From Cetobacterium sp. 8H (lineage in GTDB: Bacteria; Fusobacteriota; Fusobacteriia; Fusobacteriales; Fusobacteriaceae): a DNA stretch of 64,000 nt. Shown here piece after piece: positions 55,256 through 63,248 of the stretch. Made by a program: the position numbers and the translations under genes. Numbering within the stretch: the first letter of the stretch is position 1; each line of letters starts with the position of its first letter. The notes under the pieces are model-generated. The model saw only the letters and a program-made list of their open reading frames with translations. It searched no databases and was not told the origin of the DNA. The stretch covers positions 62,001-126,000 of the forward strand of contig NZ_JACHTG010000002.1 in assembly GCF_014250675.1 (NCBI RefSeq), given 5' to 3'.

Positions 55256-57061
55256 TTAAATCAAGTTTTTTCTTATTATTTCCTCTAAATTCTCTAGAGT
55301 CAACATTTTATTTAAAAAAGCTGGCATACAATCTAGTATAATTCTTTTTTTTGCATTTTCTAAGCTTTCAATTTTTTCATCTAATAAATCTTCGTATAGA
55401 TCTATATATTCGTTTATATATTTTTTCAATTTATCTTTATCTGTTATAACTATTAGGTTTTCATTTTGTTCATTAATTTCTTGAACTTTTATTTTCTTTA
55501 TCTCTTCCTTTTTTATATTTCCTAATAATTCTGGATATTTTTCCAAATAATCACATATTAGTTTTTTTCTACTACCTAAAAATGCTATCTGTTGAATTTT
55601 TGTTTCCATCCCACATAACTTTATATACTCCCTGTAAACATATCCCTCAATTCCATCTTGAATCTCTCTAGGTAATTTCTCAAACTCAGAAAAAATTAGT
55701 TCCTTATTTTCATTATTTATATTTGCAGGCTTTTCATCTTCTAATTTTATATCTATATTTTTTTCATTTTTTAAAACTATCTCTTCAACAAGATCATTAG
55801 CCCAATTATTTTCTAAAATTTTTAAAAAATAAGCTCTAGGACTGGTTAACTTCTTCTGTGCAGATAGATATATTGCTGCTGCTTTAACTTTAGCATATCC
55901 ATATTTTTCTAAGTTCTTTTCTACAGTTTTACAGATAGATTTTAATTTTTTAGCTTTATCTGGCATAAGTTCTATTATTTCATTTATCATTTCATCATTT
56001 ATAATGATTTCTGGTTTTAATTCTTTTATATTTTTTTCAGTAAAACTTATAGCTAAACTATTATAAATTTCTTTTAATTCTCTATTGTCATCTTCAAATC
56101 TCTCTTTTTTTAATATATTATGCTCTTCACTATAATATATTTCAACATCAGCCTCTAACCATGTTGTTTCTTTTAAAAATTTAAAATCTTTTATCAAATT
56201 TTTAGCCTTTAATTCACTAAAAGCTTTTTCTAAAGTTTTTATTGTAACTGGCAAACTTCTTTTTTCATATTTTAATGGTATTTTTTTTATAAGGGCAAAT
56301 ATAGATTCTCTTATACATAAACTATCAAATCTTATCTTTTCCAATAACATATATAACGTTCTAGCTATACTAGAATTAATATCTAAAAGAATATCCGAAT
56401 CATATACTAAATATCCTCTTTTTACGATATTTTTATAAAAATGATCGGATATTTTTATTAAATAAAATTCTTTTATTCTATTATCATTTATAGTATTTTT
56501 TATTTTTTTTATTTCTCCTAACGGAATTTCACTTTGTGATTTATAAGTTAATATAGGTGTATTAATTTCCCCACTTAAAATGATTCCTAACTCATTTGAA
56601 TACATTGTATTTTTAAATGTATAATTTGATTTTGAAAGTCTTGATATTGCCTTTTTTATATCTGACAAATAATTATTTGTATTAATCTTAGCAGCTTCTT
56701 TTATCTCTCTGGCTGTGGCTATAAACTCTTGTTCCATTCCTTTTTCTTTCATAATTTTCATTAGTGCTATAAAAATTCTTTCTTCTGCTTCTCCTGGAAT
56801 TAAATCTCCTGCTGCTGGGGTAACAGTAATAAAAATATCCTTGTTTTTATTAAAAAAATAAGTTGTAATTTCGTTCTTTTTTCTTTTAGTATTCTTTGAA
56901 AAAATTGGAAACTGCACAATGTTCATGTCAACTCTTATTAAAGCTCTATTTCTTACAAATTCTTCTGGAATATATACATCCTCTTCTAAGAAACATGTTG
57001 GTCCGGTATCTACTGTTTCAATCTCAAAATAATTATCTTTAACAAGTTTATTCTTAGACAT
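55256..57061 (-). CDS. Plasmid replication initiator protein
   Basis: A 601-residue protein with ATG 57061 after GAAGGAGAAAATA; the frame is open to 57100. Residues about 60-130 hold PGEAEERIFIALMKIMKEKG and a following helix-turn-helix type region (TAREIKEAAKINTNNYLSDI, KKAISRLSKSNY), the arrangement of RepA/initiator proteins of the winged-helix class. The C-terminal half is lysine/glutamate-rich and long compared with the common 300-350 residues. Directly upstream lie five iterons, and parA follows 48 bases after the stop, so this is a complete replication-partition module. Confidence 0.75.
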   Translation of the reverse strand: MSKNKLVKDNYFEIETVDTGPTCFLEEDVYIPEEFVRNRALIRVDMNIVQFPIFSKNTKRKKNEITTYFFNKNKDIFITVTPAAGDLIPGEAEERIFIALMKIMKEKGMEQEFIATAREIKEAAKINTNNYLSDIKKAISRLSKSNYTFKNTMYSNELGIILSGEINTPILTYKSQSEIPLGEIKKIKNTINDNRIKEFYLIKISDHFYKNIVKRGYLVYDSDILLDINSSIARTLYMLLEKIRFDSLCIRESIFALIKKIPLKYEKRSLPVTIKTLEKAFSELKAKNLIKDFKFLKETTWLEADVEIYYSEEHNILKKERFEDDNRELKEIYNSLAISFTEKNIKELKPEIIINDEMINEIIELMPDKAKKLKSICKTVEKNLEKYGYAKVKAAAIYLSAQKKLTSPRAYFLKILENNWANDLVEEIVLKNEKNIDIKLEDEKPANINNENKELIFSEFEKLPREIQDGIEGYVYREYIKLCGMETKIQQIAFLGSRKKLICDYLEKYPELLGNIKKEEIKKIKVQEINEQNENLIVITDKDKLKKYINEYIDLYEDLLDEKIESLENAKKRIILDCMPAFLNKMLTLENLEEIIRKNLI

Positions 57062-57499
57062 TATTTTCTCCTTCATTTTATATAAATTAACTAGGAACAT
57101 CTTTAATTTATGTGATTTTATTCCTATATCATTTGTATTTTTTTACTAATTATAACATATTTTTCTAAAAAACAAACATTTTTTTGAAAAAGTTCCTATA
57201 TCATATATAAGAACAAAACTGTTCCTAGGTAATTTATATATTGTTCCTAGGTAATTTGTATATTGTTCCTAGGTAATTTACCCAGAAGTTCCTAGGTAAT
57301 TTGCATTTTGTTCCTAGGTAATTTGTATTGAGCAAAATGACATACCCTTAATAAATTCAATGCCTAAATATATGTTTTTTTGATTTTTTTTTTTACGTAA
57401 CAAAGAAACAATATATAACAAAGAAACAACTAACAAGAAAAACGATAAAATTAAAACTCAAAATCATGATTTTTTCTCTTCCTTTTCTCTATTTCAAAA
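57062..57499. other. Probable plasmid replication origin region
   Basis: Gene-free region holding the iterons, then an AT-rich stretch and two AACAAAGAAACAA repeats (57397 and 57418). The AT-rich part to the left or right of the iterons would be the melting zone. I could not find a consensus DnaA box with certainty. Confidence 0.7.
57221..57324. repeat. Replication iterons (five 15-base direct repeats)
   Basis: GTTCCTAGGTAATTT starts at 57221, 57243, 57265, 57288 and 57310, i.e. one repeat every 22 or 23 bases (two helix turns). A degenerate copy GTTCCTATATCAT lies at 57192, and related pieces near 57088 and 57131. They lie about 160 bases upstream of the initiator gene. Regular spacing and location are those of an iteron-type plasmid origin. 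Confidence 0.92.
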
Positions 57500-57766
57500 T
57501 CAACTAAATAATTTACTAAAATTTTTTCTTTTAAATTTATATAATTTGTTTATCCAAAGTTTTAATAAATCCCTTCTTTTCTTATCTAAATATCTATATT
57601 TCTTTATATCTTTAAAATAATTATAAATCTCAGATGACTTTGAAGCTCTCAAAGTCAATTTAAGACATTTTAATCTAACTTTGGATAAATGACACTCAAA
57701 ACCACTAGCATCTATGTTAAAAAGCTTTTTACGGAGTATGAGAGGCATTATTTTTCTATCTAACAA
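57500..57766 (-). CDS. Small open frame of unknown status near origin
   Basis: An 88-codon lysine/arginine-rich frame without a good ribosome site and without a recognised motif. It may be part of a decayed gene together with the frame at 57802-58080; a genuine small gene cannot be excluded. Confidence 0.25.
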   Translation of the reverse strand: MLDRKIMPLILRKKLFNIDASGFECHLSKVRLKCLKLTLRASKSSEIYNYFKDIKKYRYLDKKRRDLLKLWINKLYKFKRKNFSKLFS

Positions 57767-57801
57767 TATAACTTCTTGTCATTTTTTTTATTTTAATAAT
57801 T

Positions 57802-58190
57802 TCAACTCTTTCTCATTACCAAGTCTATATCCATAATTAATTTAATTAAAGATAATAAATTTAGTGCTGAAACTATTTTTAAATTTTTCAAAAATAGATC
57901 TAAAAAATATAATCTATTTTTCTCTATATTAAAAGTGCTTAAAAGCTCATATTCAACTTTAAAGATTTTTTTGGCTTCTAATCTTTCTAATTTAAAAAGC
58001 TTGCTTATTAACTCTTTCATCGCCATCTGTCCTAAAATATAGTGAATATGTGACTTACCTTTACCATAAAATATATTCAAATGATAAATTCACTTTCTAA
58101 AAAGCTGAAGATGCCTGAAAGGTCAAAAGATCTCTTCAAACATGCAGTTTCTAGCAATTTACCTTGACAAAAGCCAGAAACTGTTAAACG
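57802..58190 (-). pseudogene. Possible decayed gene upstream of rpoN
   Basis: On the minus strand, 58190-58086 reads TRLTVSGFCQGKLLETACLK RSFDLSGIFSF and stops; a second frame from 58080 gives HIHYILGQMAMKELISKLFK LERLEAKKIFKVEYELLS and stops at 57802. The two frames appear to join by a shift near 58082. I do not recognise the protein. Confidence 0.3.
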
Positions 58191-58389
58191 TGTACTATTG
58201 ACTACAACAGTATTGTAATACAAAAGAAGGAATAGTTATGTTATTTTATAATTATTCAGATTTCTTTTATTGAAATTTATAAAAATTAAAAGAGAAATAG
58301 AATTGACAAAATATATAAAATATTATAAGAGATATTATATAGGATTTTTATTAGTAAAAGGTAAAGATTTTATTAGTGGGGGATGGGTC

Positions 58390-59454
58390 ATGAAGTGTAA
58401 TTTAAAGATAAAATTAAGTTTAACGCAAGATATTATTTTTAAATCAAGCGTTTTAGAAAAATCAAATTTTGAATTAGAGAATAGATATTTTTCGAAAGAA
58501 AAAAAAGAATTACAGAATTTTGAAATTCCACAACAATCAAATGATTTTATAGATTTTTTATTGGAACAAGTTAATTATATGACAATATCACCACAAGTTA
58601 AAAAAACATTAATTTATTTAATATATAATCTTTCTAATTTTGGGTACTTAGATAAGTATAATTTAATAAAAAGTGAATATGATAAGGATAGAATTCAGAT
58701 TTTTAATGAAGCGTATGAAATATTAAAAAAATTGGAACCTTGTGGTGTGGGAGCTATTAATTTAAAAGATTGTTTAAAAAATCAGCTAAAACCTTATGAA
58801 TATGAAGATTATTTTTTAAAAGTATTAATAGAGAATTATTTAGAGGATTTAGCAGAAAAAAGATATGATAAAATATCTAGAGAAATAAAGATAAGCACAG
58901 AAAAAATTATAGAAAAGTTAAAGATTATCCAAAAATTAAATCCGATTCCTACAAGAGGGTTTAATACAAGTACAATAAATTCGTACATATTACCGGAAGC
59001 AATAATAAAGTCTAATAAAAATGGAGAATATACATTGGAAATAAATGAGGATATTTTAAAAAATTTAAATTCTTCAAATATTCTTCCAAAAATATATTCT
59101 GCAATTTATAGAAGACAAATTTTAATACAAGAAATTCTAACAGAAATAATAAAGAAAAATAATAATCTAAGTATGACAACTTTAAGTAAAATTTTAAAGG
59201 TTGATATTTCAACAATTTCTAGAGCAATAAAAGAAAAGTATATTTTATTGGATAATGAAATAATAACTATAAAAAATTTTCTTAAAATACATAGTTTAAA
59301 AGAAAGTATAAAGTCAGAAATAAAGGAGTTAATAAGATTATCGGAGGAAAAGTTGACAGATGAACAATTATGTTTATTATTAAAAACAAAAGGAATAGAA
59401 CTATCCAGAAGAACGGTTAATAAATATGTAAATGAAATAAAAAGGGGGAAATAA
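58390..59454 (+). CDS. rpoN: Compact RNA polymerase sigma-54 factor
   Basis: A 354-residue sigma-54, shorter than the usual 430-480. The ATG at 58390 follows GGGGGATGGGTC; the frame is open to 58270 without a likely start. Region I is short and diverged (LKIKLSLTQD). The core-binding region is recognisable (DFIDFLLEQV, YLIYNLSNFGYLDK, LEPCGVGAINLKDCLKNQL, NPIPTRGF). The helix-turn-helix is at about 260-300 and the RpoN box LSRRTVNKYVNEIKR closes the protein at 338-352. It overlaps the activator gene start by one base, an unusual one-operon arrangement of sigma factor and activator. Confidence 0.88.
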   Translation: MKCNLKIKLSLTQDIIFKSSVLEKSNFELENRYFSKEKKELQNFEIPQQSNDFIDFLLEQVNYMTISPQVKKTLIYLIYNLSNFGYLDKYNLIKSEYDKDRIQIFNEAYEILKKLEPCGVGAINLKDCLKNQLKPYEYEDYFLKVLIENYLEDLAEKRYDKISREIKISTEKIIEKLKIIQKLNPIPTRGFNTSTINSYILPEAIIKSNKNGEYTLEINEDILKNLNSSNILPKIYSAIYRRQILIQEILTEIIKKNNNLSMTTLSKILKVDISTISRAIKEKYILLDNEIITIKNFLKIHSLKESIKSEIKELIRLSEEKLTDEQLCLLLKTKGIELSRRTVNKYVNEIKRGK

Positions 59455-61187
59455 TGTTAAATTTGATACAAAATCATGTAGTTAAGTACGCAGAAGTTAT
59501 TTCTAATGTTGTTGGGGTAGATGTTGCAATAGTTGATAAAAATATGCTGAGAATAGCTGGTACAGGTTTATATAAAAATAAAAAGCAATTATTTTCAAAA
59601 GGTTCAGTATTCAAAGATACATTAAAAACAGGTAAAACAAGAGTTATAGAGAATCCAAGAGAGCATGATCTATGCCTTAAATGTAAGTCTAAAAATGAAT
59701 GTAAGGAAATTTTAGAGATCTCAGAACCAATCTTTTGTAAGGATGAAATTGTAGGAGTCATAGGGTTAGTTTGTTTTAATGAAAAACAAAAAATAAAAAT
59801 TTTAGAAAATATAAATTATTTTTTAAAATTTACAGAACAAATAAGTGAACTGATTGGAATTAAACTTTATGAGTATAGAGACAAGGAAAGTCAAATAGAA
59901 AAAAAACTGTTACTTGAGGGTGTTTTAGAAAATATAGATAAAGGAGTTATAATTTTTTCTAAAAGCAAAGAAGTTGAAAATTTAAATAAATATGCTAAGA
60001 AAAAATTAAATATTCCTAAAAATAAAGAGTTTTCTGGAATAAAAATAAAAATTGTAAAAAAAAGAGAGTTTCTTAATGAAGAAAATGTTTATGAAATGAA
60101 ATTTAATAATGAAGTAAAGAATGTTGTTGGAAAATATATTCCTCTTTCGGATAATAGTTTAAATTCAAAGAATATGTTTATATTTGAAGATTTAGAAGCA
60201 AAAAATGAAATGTTAAATACAAGCAATATTTATAGCTCTATTGGAATGAATGATATAATTGGTGAGTCTAACTTTATTATAGAGCTAAAAAATAAAATAA
60301 AAAAAATATCTAAGTCAGATTCAACAGTATTAATAACAGGGGAAAGTGGTACAGGAAAAGAACTAGTAGCTCGAGGAATTCATACAAATAGTAATAGAAA
60401 GGATAAGCAATTTGTTGCAATAAATTGTGCAGCAATTCCAGATTCTTTAATTGAAAGTGAGTTATTTGGGTATGTAAAGGGTGCCTTTACAGGAGCAAAT
60501 TCAAATGGTAAAATTGGTAAATTTGAATTAGCAAATGGAGGAACTATTTTTTTGGATGAAATAGGAGATTTACCATTTTATTTACAAGGCAAATTATTAA
60601 GAGTAATTCAAGAAAGAACAATAACAAGAATTGGAGATAATGAAAGTATAGATTTAGATATAAGAATTGTGGCTGCTACTAATGTAGATTTAGAAAAAAA
60701 AATAGAAGAAAAAAAATTTAGAAGAGATCTTTTTTATAGGTTAAATGTGATTCCAATTAAATTAGAACCCTTGAGAGAAAGAAAAGAGGATGTAAGAGTT
60801 TTGGTAGATTTTTTGATAAAAAAATATAATCAAAAAAATAATAAATATGTTCATACTTTATCTGATAAAACTTTAGATAAATTAATAAATTATTGTTGGC
60901 CTGGAAATGTTAGGGAACTAGAAAATACTGTAGAATTATTAATAAATCTTTCTGATGATAGGGGGGAAATTACATTTGATATGTTGCCCCAAAATATTGT
61001 AAATGATGAAGGACAATCAGTTTATTTACAAGAGAGTGGATTAAAAAAATTAGAGGTGATAGAAAAAGAGTATATTTTTAAAGTATTAGAAAAATTTGGG
61101 GAAACAACAGAGGGAAAGAAAAAAGCAGCAAAAGTGTTAGGTATTGGGTTAACTACACTATATAGAAAATTAGAATTGTCAAAATGA
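59454..61187 (+). CDS. Sigma-54-dependent enhancer-binding activator
   Basis: A 577-residue regulator. Residues 1-140 form a GAF-like sensor with a cysteine cluster (C74, C77, C83, C95) that could hold iron-sulfur or zinc or sense thiols. Residues 150-250 look like a PAS domain. The AAA domain has Walker A GESGTGKE (296-303), the sigma-54-contacting GAFTGA (343-348), Walker B GGTIFLDEIGDL and the arginine finger region FRRDLFYRLNV. A Fis-type helix-turn-helix (GKKKAAKVLGIGLTTLYRKL) ends the chain. It activates sigma-54 promoters; the most likely target is the operon 265 bases downstream. Confidence 0.93.
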   Translation: MLNLIQNHVVKYAEVISNVVGVDVAIVDKNMLRIAGTGLYKNKKQLFSKGSVFKDTLKTGKTRVIENPREHDLCLKCKSKNECKEILEISEPIFCKDEIVGVIGLVCFNEKQKIKILENINYFLKFTEQISELIGIKLYEYRDKESQIEKKLLLEGVLENIDKGVIIFSKSKEVENLNKYAKKKLNIPKNKEFSGIKIKIVKKREFLNEENVYEMKFNNEVKNVVGKYIPLSDNSLNSKNMFIFEDLEAKNEMLNTSNIYSSIGMNDIIGESNFIIELKNKIKKISKSDSTVLITGESGTGKELVARGIHTNSNRKDKQFVAINCAAIPDSLIESELFGYVKGAFTGANSNGKIGKFELANGGTIFLDEIGDLPFYLQGKLLRVIQERTITRIGDNESIDLDIRIVAATNVDLEKKIEEKKFRRDLFYRLNVIPIKLEPLRERKEDVRVLVDFLIKKYNQKNNKYVHTLSDKTLDKLINYCWPGNVRELENTVELLINLSDDRGEITFDMLPQNIVNDEGQSVYLQESGLKKLEVIEKEYIFKVLEKFGETTEGKKKAAKVLGIGLTTLYRKLELSK

Positions 61188-61239
61188 AAAAAAAAATAAA
61201 AAATTATTAATTTAAACTTTGAAAATAAAGAAAAATTTA

Positions 61240-61284
61240 AAAAATTGCCAAAATGAAAATCTTTTTCATTTTGGCAATTTTTTT
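61240..61284 (+). terminator. Terminator after the activator gene
   Basis: A long hairpin with AAAATTGCCAAAATGAAAA and TTTTCATTTTGGCAATTTT arms and a T-run. Confidence 0.8.
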
Positions 61285-61392
61285 AGTTGTTTTGAAAAAT
61301 TAATAAATTAAAAAGTGTTTAAAAAATAAAAAAAATGATTTTTTTTGAAATAAAATCATAAAAAATAAAAAAAAATGTAGTTTAAACGAAAA

Positions 61393-61408
61393 TGGCATGA
61401 TTTTTGTA
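61393..61408 (+). promoter_or_regulatory. Sigma-54 promoter (-24/-12)
   Basis: TGGCATGATTTTTGTA: GG at 61394-61395 and the G of TTG at 61406, the required spacing of 12. The -24 element is almost perfect (TGGCAT for TGGCAC), the -12 is TTGTA for TTGCA. It lies 44 bases before the ATG of the next operon. Confidence 0.65.
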
Positions 61409-61451
61409 AATATATAGGTGATAATCAAAATTAAAGGAAAGGAGGAATAAA

Positions 61452-61961
61452 ATGTTAAATCAACCAAAAAATGTGAACGAAGAATTAATAAATAAACTGA
61501 GGGGTGCAATTCACCATAGAGGACTTTGGATGGGATTGTTATTAAAAGAAATGAAAGATCGAGGATTAGATTGGGAAGATATAGGAAGAAAAGCGATTTT
61601 TAATTGTGGTTGTTTGCATGGAAAAGAAATTGAAAATAAAATGGATTCAAATGGAGGTTTAGTCTCTTTTGGGAATACATTTTTTACAGAAGAAATTAGA
61701 AAAATATTTGAAATTAATGTGAAAAATATAGATGAAGATTCTTTGAAATTAGAGTATGGTCATTGTCCACTTGTGAAAGCATGGCAAGATTTAGGATTTA
61801 AAGATGAATCTTTAGATAAAATTTGTGATATAGCTATGTGTGGTGATAGGGGAATAGAGAGTCAGTTTCCTGAATTTGAATTTGAGTTAGGGAGAACGAT
61901 AGCACAAGGATATCAAGTTTGTGAAGTAAATTTTTATAGAAAAAAGAATGAGGCGAAATAG
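61452..61961 (+). CDS. L-2-amino-thiazoline-4-carboxylate (ATC) hydrolase family protein
   Basis: A 169-residue protein with ATG after AAAGGAGGAATAAA. FNCGCLHGKEIENK, LEYGHCPLVKAWQDLG and CDIAMCGDRGIESQFP are the family blocks. Founding members hydrolyse ATC to S- or N-carbamoyl-cysteine on the way to L-cysteine. The following gene degrades L-cysteine, which supports this reading. Relatives may have other substrates, so the activity is inferred from family and context. Confidence 0.8.
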   Translation: MLNQPKNVNEELINKLRGAIHHRGLWMGLLLKEMKDRGLDWEDIGRKAIFNCGCLHGKEIENKMDSNGGLVSFGNTFFTEEIRKIFEINVKNIDEDSLKLEYGHCPLVKAWQDLGFKDESLDKICDIAMCGDRGIESQFPEFEFELGRTIAQGYQVCEVNFYRKKNEAK

Positions 61962-61963
61962 TT

Positions 61964-63226
61964 ATGAAAAATATTTTAGAGCAAGAAATTTTAATGGCAT
62001 TAGGTTGTACTGAACCTATAGCTGTGGCACTTTGTGCTGCTACGGCTTACAATATTATTGGCGGAGAAAAAATCAAATCAGTAATATGTTTAGCAAACTC
62101 TAATATAATAAAGAATGCAACATCAGTTTATATTCCAAATACAGATGGTCTTTATGGAATGAAATCAGCTGTAGCAGCTGGTATTATTTCAAATGAACCA
62201 GAATTAAAAATGGAATTATTAAAAAATTTAAATTCTGAAAAGGTAAAAAAAATAAAATTTTTATTGGAAAAAGAGATAATTAAAGTATCACCATATAAAA
62301 CAGATAAATCTATTTATATTGATGTGACAGTAAAGACAGAAAATGGAGTAGGACAATGTATAGTAGAAAATTCTCATTCTAATATATCTTTAATCAGAAA
62401 AAATGATGAAATAGTCTACTCAAAAGAAAAAACAGAAGAAAAAATAGGAAGTTTTTTAGATTATTCAATTTTAAATTTAGAATCAATATATAATTATATA
62501 AACACTGTTCATATATCAGAATTGGATATAATAAAAAAATCTATTGAGGTTAATAAAGAAATTTGTAACGAAGGCTTAAAAGGTAACTATGGATTATCTG
62601 TTGCTAAAGATTTAGAAAAAAACTCATTTTCTGAATTATTTAATTCAAATGCATTAAATAATGCCATTAAAAATACTGTAGCAGGAACGGATGCGAGAAT
62701 GGCAGGATGTAATTTGCCAGCGATGAGCAATTCAGGAAGTGGAAATCAAGGAATAGCAACAACCATGCCAGTTGTAGCTTATGGAGAAAGCAGAAATATA
62801 TGTGAGGAGAAATTGATCAGAGGGGCAGCATTAAGTAATTTAGTTACAATTTATATAAAAACAAATTTAGGAAGATTATCTTCTTTATGTGGAGCAGTTA
62901 ATGCATCAGCAGGATCAAGTTGTGGAATTGTATATTTAAATGATGGAACGGTAGAACAAATGGAAAAAGCTATAAATAATGTTATAGGGAATATAGCTGG
63001 AATGTTTTGTGATGGAGCCAAAGCAGGATGTGGTTTAAAAGTAGCAACAGGAACATTTGTTTCTGTATTAAGTGCACATAGAGCATTAGAAGGAAGTGGA
63101 ATAAATTCAACTGATGGAATAGTTGGAAAAAACATTGATGAAACTTTAGAAAATTATGGCAGAATTTCAAAATATGGATTAAAAGAGTTAGATAATATTT
63201 TATTAGATATAATGGTAAAAAAATAA
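61964..63226 (+). CDS. L-cysteine desulfidase (UPF0597/CyuA-like)
   Basis: A 420-residue protein of the serine dehydratase-alpha-like UPF0597 family. Cysteines for a [4Fe-4S] cluster appear in ALGCTEPIAVALC near the N-terminus, SLCGAVNASAGSSCG near 310 and FCDGAKAGCGLKVATG near 350. The family includes the archaeal L-cysteine desulfidase and bacterial CyuA, which produce pyruvate, ammonia and sulfide. It begins two bases after the previous stop and lies under the candidate sigma-54 promoter. Confidence 0.88.
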   Translation: MKNILEQEILMALGCTEPIAVALCAATAYNIIGGEKIKSVICLANSNIIKNATSVYIPNTDGLYGMKSAVAAGIISNEPELKMELLKNLNSEKVKKIKFLLEKEIIKVSPYKTDKSIYIDVTVKTENGVGQCIVENSHSNISLIRKNDEIVYSKEKTEEKIGSFLDYSILNLESIYNYINTVHISELDIIKKSIEVNKEICNEGLKGNYGLSVAKDLEKNSFSELFNSNALNNAIKNTVAGTDARMAGCNLPAMSNSGSGNQGIATTMPVVAYGESRNICEEKLIRGAALSNLVTIYIKTNLGRLSSLCGAVNASAGSSCGIVYLNDGTVEQMEKAINNVIGNIAGMFCDGAKAGCGLKVATGTFVSVLSAHRALEGSGINSTDGIVGKNIDETLENYGRISKYGLKELDNILLDIMVKK

Positions 63227-63248
63227 AAATTATAGAAAGGAGAAATAA

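Noticed and set aside
58238-58273. Eleven-codon frame with a ribosome-like site before rpoN
   Set aside because: Too short and without any recognisable feature; a leader peptide cannot be argued from sequence alone.
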